Origin: M50B103 sp041667565
GTDB lineage: Bacteria > Fidelibacterota > Fidelibacteria > Fidelibacterales > Fidelibacteraceae
DNA: 37,902 nt
Direction of reading: 5' to 3'
NCBI GenBank assembly: GCA_964572745.1
Contig: CAZNFT010000016.1
Span: forward strand, 1 to 37,902
Every line of letters begins with the position of its first letter. Position 1 is the stretch's first letter. Shown in pieces: positions 7,069 through 14,204 of this stretch. A program made the position numbers and the translations under genes. The notes beneath the pieces are model-generated. The model made no database searches. It saw only the letters and a list, made by a program, of their open reading frames with translations, and had not been told where the DNA came from.

Positions 7069-8979
7069 ATGATACAACTTATTGATATTTCAGTAAATTT
7101 TGGTAGCCAAATAGTCTTTGATCGCTGTTCTCTATCCTTGCCACCCGGGAAACATTTTGGTCTGGTAGGGCAGAATGGCTCAGGAAAATCCACTTTATTA
7201 AAGATCATTGCAAATCTCTCCGAACCTAACGAAGGTCAGCTTGTTATTCCCAAAAACACAAAAGTTGCCTATTTACAACAAGAGATTGAATATCAGAATA
7301 CCGAAACTGAACTTCTTGAAGAAGTATTAAGCGTTTTTGAACATATTTTTCAGCTTGAAAAAGAAATGCGCTCTCTTGAAGAACGGATATCTGAAGATGA
7401 TTCTATTGAATTGTTACAGGCTTACGATCAATTGCAAGAACGTTTTCATCTATTGAATGCTTACGCTATAGAATCGAAAGCAAAAGAGACTTTAACCGGC
7501 TTGGGTTTTAGGGAAAAAGATTTCAGTAGACCTCTTTCTGAATTTTCCGGTGGCTGGCAAATGCGTATAGCTCTGGCAAAGATCCTTTTGCAAGAGCCAG
7601 ACTGCCTGATGCTTGATGAACCTACAAACCATTTGGATATGGAGACCTTGGTCTGGCTGGAAAACCTTCTTGCTAATTATAAAGGCACCTTGATCATTGT
7701 ATCACATGATAGATATTTTTTAGATAAGATCATTAATGCTGTCATTGAAGTTGATAATGGCAAGATCATCCAATATCCGGGTAATTTTACCGATTATGAG
7801 ATACAAAAAGAGCAACGCATAGAACTTGAACTTGCTACCATGAAAAATCAGCAACGAAAGATCGCTCATATTGAGCAGTTTGTTGAACGATTTCGATATA
7901 AAGCCAGCAAAGCTAAACAAGTTCAAAGTCGGGTAAAACAACTTTCAAGAATAAAAATTCAAGAAGTGACCTCTGCTTCTTCAGCTACTATGAAACTGAT
8001 GTTCAACACAGCTGAGCGCTCGGGTGATCCTGTTGTTGCAGCGCATCAATTGGGATTTTCTTACGATAAGGAAGCTGTTTTCACTAATTCCAATTTCGAG
8101 ATCCGCCGTGGCGAAAAAGCTGCACTGGTCGGTCCCAATGGTGTTGGTAAGTCCACTTTAATGAAACTTATCATTGGTAATCTGGAAGCTACAGAAGGCA
8201 AGCTACTACTAGGCTACAATTCAAAGATCGCTTACTTTGCTCAGCATCATTTAGAACTACTAAATCCAAGAAACACTGTTCTTGAAGAAATTTGGAATAG
8301 CGCAGCACAACTACCAAGAAGTGAAGTCCGCTCTTTATTGGGACGCTTTTTATTTTCCGGCGATGATGCAGATAAACCTGTATCAGTACTTAGTGGTGGT
8401 GAAAAAAGTCGGCTCGTATTAATTAAACTCCTCTTATCCAATGCAAATTTTCTCATTCTTGATGAGCCAACCAATCACCTTGATATGCAAAGTAAAGAAA
8501 TCCTGGCTTCTGCCTTAGATGACTTTTCGGGATCTGTTCTCATTGTATCTCATGATAGATTTTTTCTTGATATGCTGGTCACTAAAGTTATTCATTTTAA
8601 AGAAAAACATGCCACTGAATTTCTTGGGAATTATTCCGATTACGAAGAAAAATTCCTCCTTATTGATGAAAACACTGAAGAAAATTCGCTAAAAGATGAT
8701 GCGCCTTTGGATAGAAAAATGCAAAAGCGACTCGAAGCCGAAGAACGACAAAAACGCTATGTCGCTCAAAAAGACATAAGAGAAGAGATCAGCAAACTGG
8801 ATAAGATCATCGAGGCCCAAAGTACCAGAAAAAAAGAATTGGATACACTCTTTATTTCACCCGATTTTAAAGATCTGACCATCGAAGAAATGAATAAGCT
8901 CGCTATTGAACACGAAAAGCTCTCCAGCTCCATAGAAAAAGCGGAATATCGTTGGCTTGAATTGCAAGAAGAACTATAA
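7069..8979 (+). CDS. ABC-F family ATPase (Uup/EttA-like)
   Basis: Duplicated ATPase with no membrane domain, of the ABC-F family whose members act on the ribosome (translation factors, ribosome rescue, antibiotic resistance) or in DNA repair (Uup). The start at 7069 gives MIQLIDISVNFGS, the normal beginning of the family; a TTG at 7042 would add nine residues read from low-complexity spacer. No good ribosome site precedes 7069, which is unusual in this window. First ATPase: Walker A GQNGSGKST (34-42), signature FSGGWQMR, Walker B LMLDEPTNHLD. Second: GPNGVGKST, LSGGEKSRL, LILDEPTNHLD. A basic linker with the family's YKASKAKQVQSR lies between them. A Lys/Glu-rich coiled C-terminus (about 560-636) resembles the Uup/YheS tail. 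It is probably a housekeeping factor; the subfamily is unassigned. Confidence 0.93.
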   Translation: MIQLIDISVNFGSQIVFDRCSLSLPPGKHFGLVGQNGSGKSTLLKIIANLSEPNEGQLVIPKNTKVAYLQQEIEYQNTETELLEEVLSVFEHIFQLEKEMRSLEERISEDDSIELLQAYDQLQERFHLLNAYAIESKAKETLTGLGFREKDFSRPLSEFSGGWQMRIALAKILLQEPDCLMLDEPTNHLDMETLVWLENLLANYKGTLIIVSHDRYFLDKIINAVIEVDNGKIIQYPGNFTDYEIQKEQRIELELATMKNQQRKIAHIEQFVERFRYKASKAKQVQSRVKQLSRIKIQEVTSASSATMKLMFNTAERSGDPVVAAHQLGFSYDKEAVFTNSNFEIRRGEKAALVGPNGVGKSTLMKLIIGNLEATEGKLLLGYNSKIAYFAQHHLELLNPRNTVLEEIWNSAAQLPRSEVRSLLGRFLFSGDDADKPVSVLSGGEKSRLVLIKLLLSNANFLILDEPTNHLDMQSKEILASALDDFSGSVLIVSHDRFFLDMLVTKVIHFKEKHATEFLGNYSDYEEKFLLIDENTEENSLKDDAPLDRKMQKRLEAEERQKRYVAQKDIREEISKLDKIIEAQSTRKKELDTLFISPDFKDLTIEEMNKLAIEHEKLSSSIEKAEYRWLELQEEL

Positions 8980-9003
8980 ACAATAATTGAATTTAAAATA
9001 TGT

Positions 9004-9040
9004 AATCTGGGTCAAAAGCCAATTTCTCAGATTTGTTTTA
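9004..9040 (+). terminator. Possible weak terminator after the ABC-F gene
   Basis: AATCTG (9004-9009) can pair with CAGATT (9028-9033) with an internal GG/CC pairing, followed by TGTTTTATT. The loop is long and the T-run is interrupted, so this is tentative. Confidence 0.3.
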
Positions 9041-9168
9041 TTATCTCCTTTTTATCTAAAAAAGGATGACGGAAACATGGTATATTTACCTAATACTCAA
9101 AAAAACTCATAGCAAGATATTGTATTTAAGCTTCTGCACAGGGTTCTATTAGCTTCAAGGAATCAAAT

Positions 9169-9594
9169 TCAATCTTGCCAACGATAAACCCTTGAAGATC
9201 GTTTGACAAATCCAAGCTTTTGATATAATCCTTTGGCTTTATGGCGATGCAGAGAGGATGTTAAGTCAATCTTGCTAAAACCCAACTTACGTGCATGACT
9301 GATGGCATATAAAATCAAAGCCTCTCCAACACCCTTACCGCGCGCGTTTTTTTCTACCACAAGATCTTCTATCCATACTTTTATGCCACTGGGAATGCGG
9401 TAATTAATCAATGTTATTGCTCCTATAATTTCCTTGTCCTCAGCTACAAATAGTGTACTTCCCGGAGAAGAAACTATTGCTTTTAATTCACTCATTGTTG
9501 GAACCTTGATGTCGGGTGCAAGTTGAGGAATAAAATTAGCAAAAGCATTTACAGTTTCTTCATTTATTTCCTTCAGTTCGTAAATTTTGATCAT
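9169..9594 (-). CDS. GNAT family N-acetyltransferase
   Basis: 141 residues, the size of a single GNAT fold. Acetyl-CoA binding motif A is clear: VWIEDLVVEKNARGKGVGEALI (about 71-92), with the RGKGVG pyrophosphate loop, followed by a helix and the SKIDLTSSLHRHKAKGLYQKLGF segment near the C-terminus. The acceptor cannot be told; similar small GNATs act on amines, antibiotics or protein N-termini. A ribosome site AGGAAA precedes the ATG. A TATATT element sits at 9636-9641 on the same strand, but I find no good -35. It stands alone between the ABC-F gene (convergent) and serB (upstream, same strand, 181-base gap). Confidence 0.9.
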   Translation of the reverse strand: MIKIYELKEINEETVNAFANFIPQLAPDIKVPTMSELKAIVSSPGSTLFVAEDKEIIGAITLINYRIPSGIKVWIEDLVVEKNARGKGVGEALILYAISHARKLGFSKIDLTSSLHRHKAKGLYQKLGFVKRSSRVYRWQD

Positions 9595-9775
9595 TTTTTT
9601 CTTTCCTAATCATACAATTATGAGACATTTAGTTAAATATAAACCTTTAGCAAAGTGGTAAAGAATTTGCAAATTGAAGAGACAGCCTTGTTCTAAAGAA
9701 AGGACCTTCAGTTCCATATAACTTGAATAATAGCACAGATCACAAAAATCAATTGTGTTATATGCTGAGGAATAA

Positions 9776-10996
9776 TTATCTATTTTTCAGGTGCCTGTCT
9801 CTGTAACCCAATAGATACAAAATACCATCTAAACCAATGGTAGAAATGGAATGATTTGCATTTTCTTTGACCAGAGGTTTTGCATGAAAAGCAACTCCAA
9901 GGCCTGCAGCATTGATCATAGGAAGATCATTGGCACCATCACCGACTGCAATAACCTGCTCCATTTTTATGCCTTCCATTTGAGCCAGAAATTTAACAAG
10001 CTCTGCCTTTTTCTCGCCATTAACAATATCACCTATATGTTTGCCGGTCAACTTAGCATCTACGATCTCAAGTTCATTAGCGTAAACATAGTCAATATCC
10101 AATTTTTTCTGCAAATATTTTCCGAAATATGTAAAGCCGCCCGAAAGAACCGCCACTTTATACCCCAGATCCTTAAGTGTTGATATTAATCTTTCAGCAC
10201 CTTCGGTAATGGGTAAATTTTCTGCGATATCTTTCATAACGGATTCATCAAGTCCCTTAAGCAAACTGATGCGTTTTCTAAAACTCTGATTGAAATCAAG
10301 CTCACCACGCATAGCCGCTTCGGTTATCTCGTGCACCTGCTCACCTACTCCGTGGCGTTTGGCAAGTTCAACAATACATTCCGCCTGGATCAGAGTCGAA
10401 TCCATATCAAAGCATACCAACCTGCGATTTTTACGGTAAACATCATCACGCTGGAAAGCAATATCAACATCTGTTGAATTTGCCAAATTAAAAAACTCCG
10501 CTTTCATTTTCTTTTCATTCTTTGGCTTTCCCCGGACAGAGAATTCCACACAGGCCTGCTTATTTTTGTCTTTTCCGTTCAAAGGGATGCGCCCTGTCAA
10601 ACGATTTATAAGATCAATATTCAATCCCTGCTTATAAATAATACTTGTAATTTTTGAAATATGCTCAGCTGCTATCTTGCGCGAAAACATCGTAACAACA
10701 TACCGACCTTTAGCCTGACGGTTTACCCATTCATTGTAATCCTCTTCAGGAATAGGAGAAAAACGCACCTTGATATCCAGATCGTGAGATCTGTAGAGCA
10801 GATCCTTCAAAATATTTGATGTATTTTCTTCTTCAACTTCTAAAAGTATTCCTAAAGATAATGAGTTATGAATAACAGCCTGACCAATATCAAGAACATT
10901 TGCCTTATATTCAGAAAGTATCTGAGTAATGCTCGAAGTTAAACCGGGTTTATCTTCTCCACTAATGGTCAATAGTAAAATCTCTTTTTGTGCCAC
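9776..10996 (-). CDS. serB: Phosphoserine phosphatase with two N-terminal ACT domains
   Basis: Last step of serine synthesis: phosphoserine to serine and phosphate. A GTG start at 10996 is chosen because GAGGAGG lies just before it; the ATG 18 bases earlier would put that ribosome site inside the gene. The protein is 406 residues. Two ACT-type domains occupy about residues 1-80 (TISGEDKPGLTSSI) and 95-180 (GRYVVTMFSRKIAAEHIS), as in mycobacterial SerB2-like enzymes. The HAD phosphatase follows: nucleophile Asp197 and acid/base Asp199 in DMDST, motif II LSGGF, a GEKKAELV Lys, and the GDGANDLPM metal loop. ACT domains usually bind amino acids, so feedback by serine or a related amino acid is plausible. 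It is divergent from serA across 181 bp. Confidence 0.95.
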   Translation of the reverse strand: MAQKEILLLTISGEDKPGLTSSITQILSEYKANVLDIGQAVIHNSLSLGILLEVEEENTSNILKDLLYRSHDLDIKVRFSPIPEEDYNEWVNRQAKGRYVVTMFSRKIAAEHISKITSIIYKQGLNIDLINRLTGRIPLNGKDKNKQACVEFSVRGKPKNEKKMKAEFFNLANSTDVDIAFQRDDVYRKNRRLVCFDMDSTLIQAECIVELAKRHGVGEQVHEITEAAMRGELDFNQSFRKRISLLKGLDESVMKDIAENLPITEGAERLISTLKDLGYKVAVLSGGFTYFGKYLQKKLDIDYVYANELEIVDAKLTGKHIGDIVNGEKKAELVKFLAQMEGIKMEQVIAVGDGANDLPMINAAGLGVAFHAKPLVKENANHSISTIGLDGILYLLGYRDRHLKNR

Positions 10997-11075
10997 TTTT
11001 CCTCCTCTATCCATTTGGATCTTTTTTTTAAAGATTTCTAAAATAAATCCCCCTAATCTAAGAATTTTTTATTAA

Positions 11076-11081
11076 ATTATA
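11076..11081 (-). promoter_or_regulatory. Candidate -10 element for serB
   Basis: A consensus TATAAT on the minus strand about 80 bases above the serB start. No convincing -35 is found 16-18 bases upstream, so this is tentative. Confidence 0.3.
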
Positions 11082-11123
11082 AAGTTAGTTTTTTGATTAT
11101 TTTTATTTAAATTCCAAGAATAA

Positions 11124-11153
11124 TTGACAATAATTTGGGCTTTTACCCATAAC
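11124..11153 (+). promoter_or_regulatory. Candidate promoter for serA
   Basis: Consensus TTGACA at 11124-11129, then 18 bases, then CATAAC (11148-11153, four of six matches to TATAAT). It lies 25 bases upstream of the serA start, so the leader would be short. Confidence 0.4.
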
Positions 11154-11177
11154 CCTTAATATTCAAAGGAGAATATG

Positions 11178-12068
11178 ATGAAAGTGTTGATTTCTGATGG
11201 TCTTAGTAAAAAAGGTCAGGAGATTCTCGAAAATGCCGGTATTGAATGTGTAAATAAGAACTATTCCCCGGAAGAACTGGTTGAAAACATCAAAGATTAC
11301 GAATGCATTCTTGTCAGGTCAGCCACTAAAGTTCCTAAGGAAGTTATTGATGCAGGTAAAAAACTTATCTGTATAGCTCGTGGCGGCGCCGGAATTGATA
11401 ATATTGATCATGAATATGCCAAAACAAAAGGAATTCCTACCCTGAATACACCTGCGGCGAACTCTGCTTCCGTTGCAGAACTGGCCATTGCACATATGTT
11501 CGCTCTTGCACGTTTTCTCCATAAGTCAAATGTTACCATGCGCGAAGGAAAATGGAATAAAAAAGAGTATAAAGGCATTGAACTCAATGGCAAAACTCTC
11601 GGCATTGTTGGCTGTGGAAAGATAGGTAAATTGACAGCAAAACGTGCTCAAGCTTTAGGCATGAAAATCATTGGTTCAGACCCTTGCTTACAAAAAGTGG
11701 AAGGAATTGAACTGCTTTCTTTTGAGGAAGTACTGGCAAGAGCAGATTTTATATCATTGCATGTACCCAAACAGGCTAAACCACTTATTGATGAGGATGA
11801 AATAGCTAAGATGAAAGATGGCGTTTATATTATTAACTGTGCACGCGGTGGTGTAGTTGATGAAGATGCACTTCTAAAAGCTTTGAACAGCGGAAAAGTC
11901 GCGGGTGCCGGTATTGATGTATATGTAGAAGAACCTACCAAGAATCTTGAGCTCGTCTCCCATCCCAATGTATCTGTAAGTCCTCATGTTGGTGCTTCAA
12001 CTGCCGAAGCCCAAGAAAGAGTAGGGAGCGAGATCGCTGAAAAAATTGTTGCGGCTTTAAAAGGATAA
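11178..12068 (+). CDS. serA: D-3-phosphoglycerate dehydrogenase, short form without ACT domain
   Basis: Oxidises 3-phosphoglycerate to 3-phosphohydroxypyruvate with NAD, the first committed step of serine synthesis. Two adjacent ATGs exist; the second (11178) is 6 bases from GGAG and is preferred over 11175 (3 bases). The 296 residues comprise only the catalytic and nucleotide-binding domains. The Rossmann loop GCGKIG spans 145-150. Catalytic Arg223 (CARGG), Glu252 (VEEP) and His270 (SPHVGAS) are present. The C-terminal ACT regulatory region of long SerA forms is absent, while the divergent serB carries two ACT domains. Other short hydroxyacid dehydrogenases are alternatives, but the serB neighbour supports SerA. 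Confidence 0.93.
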   Translation: MKVLISDGLSKKGQEILENAGIECVNKNYSPEELVENIKDYECILVRSATKVPKEVIDAGKKLICIARGGAGIDNIDHEYAKTKGIPTLNTPAANSASVAELAIAHMFALARFLHKSNVTMREGKWNKKEYKGIELNGKTLGIVGCGKIGKLTAKRAQALGMKIIGSDPCLQKVEGIELLSFEEVLARADFISLHVPKQAKPLIDEDEIAKMKDGVYIINCARGGVVDEDALLKALNSGKVAGAGIDVYVEEPTKNLELVSHPNVSVSPHVGASTAEAQERVGSEIAEKIVAALKG

Positions 12069-12088
12069 AACAACTATTAATTATAGAT

Positions 12089-12117
12089 AAAGCCTCGGGA
12101 TCCGGGGCTTTATTCTT
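12089..12117 (+). terminator. Intrinsic terminator after serA
   Basis: Stem AGCCTCGG (12091-12098) and CCGGGGCT (12102-12109, with one G-U pair), tight loop, then TTATTCTTT. It separates serA from the DUF1015 gene, which therefore needs its own promoter. Confidence 0.8.
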
Positions 12118-12220
12118 TATAGACAATTTACAATTCATCGATTATTTCTACATTTTAACAAATTTTCTTAAGGTGATCTCATTTCTTAATTCATTATTCT
12201 TGCCTTTAGTATTGTTTTTA

Positions 12221-12240
12221 ATTAATTCGCATGAATTAAT
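12221..12240. promoter_or_regulatory. AT-rich palindrome, possible operator, upstream of the DUF1015 gene
   Basis: Perfect inverted repeat ATTAATTC (12221-12228), GCAT, GAATTAAT (12233-12240), about 95 bases before the DUF1015 start and inside the only region where its promoter can lie. The form fits a dimeric regulator site, but palindromes arise easily in such AT-rich DNA. Confidence 0.3.
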
Positions 12241-12333
12241 ATAAACCCCTGTATTTTATAGAATTAAATTGTTTATATGAGCATTTTTATTTAATTTAAG
12301 TTTTATTTTTAATTCATTTAAATGGAGAAAAAT

Positions 12334-13581
12334 ATGGTCAGGATCAAAGGATTTAAAGCTATTCGCCCTAAAAGAGAATTAGCATCAAAAATTGCTTCAC
12401 CTCCTTACGATGTCGTAAGTTCCGAAGAGGCGCGTATTCTTGTTAATATTGAACCCTACTCTTTCCTTCACGTTGTTAAATCTGAAGTCGATCTTCCTCC
12501 TCAAACAAATTTATACGACCATAAAGTTTATGCTAAAGCATCAGAAAACCTTAAGATGTTTCGTGAAAAATACATGATACAGGATGTCTGTGAATCCATG
12601 TATATTTATAGACAAATTCTAAATGGTCGTTCGCAAACCGGATTGATTGCTGTTCAACATATTGATGATTACCTTGACGGACATGTTAAGATCCATGAAT
12701 TAACACGCGAAGAAAAAGAAATAGATCGTATTAACCATATTGATATAGTCAATGCACATACGGGTCCGGTATTTTTTACTTATCAGGATAATCGAAAAAT
12801 CGATCGTCTTATTGAAGATCAAACTCATAATAAAGCAGAGTATGATTTTACGACTCAAGATACTGTCCGCCATACTCTTTGGTTAATAAATAATAATCAA
12901 GTTATCTCAGAACTTCGCAAACACTTTGCAAATATTGAATATGTTTATGTGGCGGATGGACATCATCGCTCTAAAGCTTCTGCCACGGTAGGAAAAATGC
13001 GAAGAGACAATAATCCGCAGCATACAGGTAAAGAAGAATATAACTGGTTCCTAGCGGTCTTTTTCCCCGATAACCAGCTAAATATCATTGATTACAACAG
13101 AATAATCAAAGACCTGAACGGCCTTAATGAAGATAAATTTTTATCAGCTTTACAAGAAAATTTCGATCTTGAAAAAACTTGCTGTAAAGACTCTGCTAAA
13201 CCCAGAAAAGAGCACGATTTTGCTATGTATCTTGGTCAAAATTGGTATAAATTAAGACTTAAGACGGATAAATTCGATCTTAGTGATCCTGTGGAAAGTC
13301 TAGATTCAGCTTTGTTAACAAATTTAATACTTTCACCAATCCTGGGAATTCAAAATATCCGTAAAGATAATCGCATTGATTTTGTAGGTGGTGACCGCGG
13401 TCTTGAAGAACTTGAAAAACGCGTAAATTCGGGCGAAATGAAATTAGCTTTTGCACTTTATCCTATCACTATTGAGCAATTAATAGAAGTTGCAGACTCT
13501 AAAGCTCTTATGCCTCCTAAAACCACCTGGTTTGAACCAAAACTGAGATCAGGACTTTTTGTCCACTCGCTGGAAGATTAG
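12334..13581 (+). CDS. DUF1015 family protein
   Basis: 415 residues of the conserved DUF1015 family, whose biochemical role is unknown to me; the family often lies next to serine-synthesis genes (serA, serC) in other bacteria. Recognisable parts are the opening IKGFKAIRPKRELASKIASPPYDVVS, the YVADGHHRSKAS loop in the middle (about residues 208-219) and the VGGDRGLEELE segment near 355. The start is set at 12334, where GGAG lies 6 bases upstream; the ATG at 12322 overlaps that ribosome site. It follows serA after a terminator. The next small gene starts immediately at its stop codon, so the two are coupled. Confidence 0.92.
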   Translation: MVRIKGFKAIRPKRELASKIASPPYDVVSSEEARILVNIEPYSFLHVVKSEVDLPPQTNLYDHKVYAKASENLKMFREKYMIQDVCESMYIYRQILNGRSQTGLIAVQHIDDYLDGHVKIHELTREEKEIDRINHIDIVNAHTGPVFFTYQDNRKIDRLIEDQTHNKAEYDFTTQDTVRHTLWLINNNQVISELRKHFANIEYVYVADGHHRSKASATVGKMRRDNNPQHTGKEEYNWFLAVFFPDNQLNIIDYNRIIKDLNGLNEDKFLSALQENFDLEKTCCKDSAKPRKEHDFAMYLGQNWYKLRLKTDKFDLSDPVESLDSALLTNLILSPILGIQNIRKDNRIDFVGGDRGLEELEKRVNSGEMKLAFALYPITIEQLIEVADSKALMPPKTTWFEPKLRSGLFVHSLED

Positions 13582-13980
13582 ATGAGACACCATAAACTTG
13601 TTGCCTGGGAACGAAAACTCAAAGGCATTCTTGACGAAATAGATACACTATTGGAAGAACGCTACGGAAATGATTACGACCTTCATCCTGCTCGCAGAGA
13701 ACATGGAACAACATCCAACAGATCCCATGACGGACTCTTTGATATCCGAGCTGATTTTACCCTCGGCTTAGGGTCTAGAAAAGGACGTGGCTATATTATA
13801 GATATTGATCTTAAAACACTTGAGAATGTACCGGATGATGTTATTGAAGAGATTGAAGATGAAGCAGTTGAGGAACTTAAACTGAGGCTCCCAATAGCAT
13901 ATCCCGATAGAGAACTTGATGTTGTAAGAGATGGAAATATGATCAAGATCACCGGAGATCTATCCTTAGGAAAAGTATAA
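13582..13980 (+). CDS. Small conserved-looking protein of unknown function, coupled to DUF1015
   Basis: I do not recognise this 132-residue protein. It begins at the base after the DUF1015 stop, with GGAAG inside the previous gene as ribosome site. It has no signal peptide or membrane segment. An N-terminal charged helix (1-30) leads to a His/Arg-rich stretch (HPARREHGTTSNRSHDG, 38-54). Then comes an alpha/beta-looking half: strand DIRADFTLGLGS, RKGRGYIIDIDLKTL, a helix of acidic residues (VIEEIEDEAVEELKLRLP) and two final strands. Composition and codon use match the neighbours, so it looks like a real gene. The order strand-helix-strand resembles small ferredoxin-like folds, but that is a guess. 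Confidence 0.8.
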   Translation: MRHHKLVAWERKLKGILDEIDTLLEERYGNDYDLHPARREHGTTSNRSHDGLFDIRADFTLGLGSRKGRGYIIDIDLKTLENVPDDVIEEIEDEAVEELKLRLPIAYPDRELDVVRDGNMIKITGDLSLGKV

Positions 13981-14000
13981 AATTTATTCATAAAACAAAA

Positions 14001-14028
14001 GAGACTCATTATTGTGAGTCTCTTTTTT
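14001..14028. terminator. Bidirectional terminator between the small orphan gene and clpB
   Basis: Stem GAGACTCA (14001-14008) and TGAGTCTC (14015-14022), followed on the plus strand by six Ts and on the minus strand by TTTTGTTTT. It ends the plus-strand DUF1015 unit 20 bases after its last stop and can serve the convergent clpB, though it lies about 180 bases past the clpB stop. Confidence 0.88.
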
Positions 14029-14204
14029 ATTATCATATTAATCAGTTCAAATTATCGCATCTTTAGTTCAATAGAAATCTTTGCAAAAGCTGACACTATC
14101 TTATTTGCGAGAGAAAATTTTCTTTTCGATGCCAATATCTTGTTTATAAGGGGTTATTAACAAAATATTCAAAGAAGAAAAAGGGGATTCTAACCGCAAA
14201 TGCT

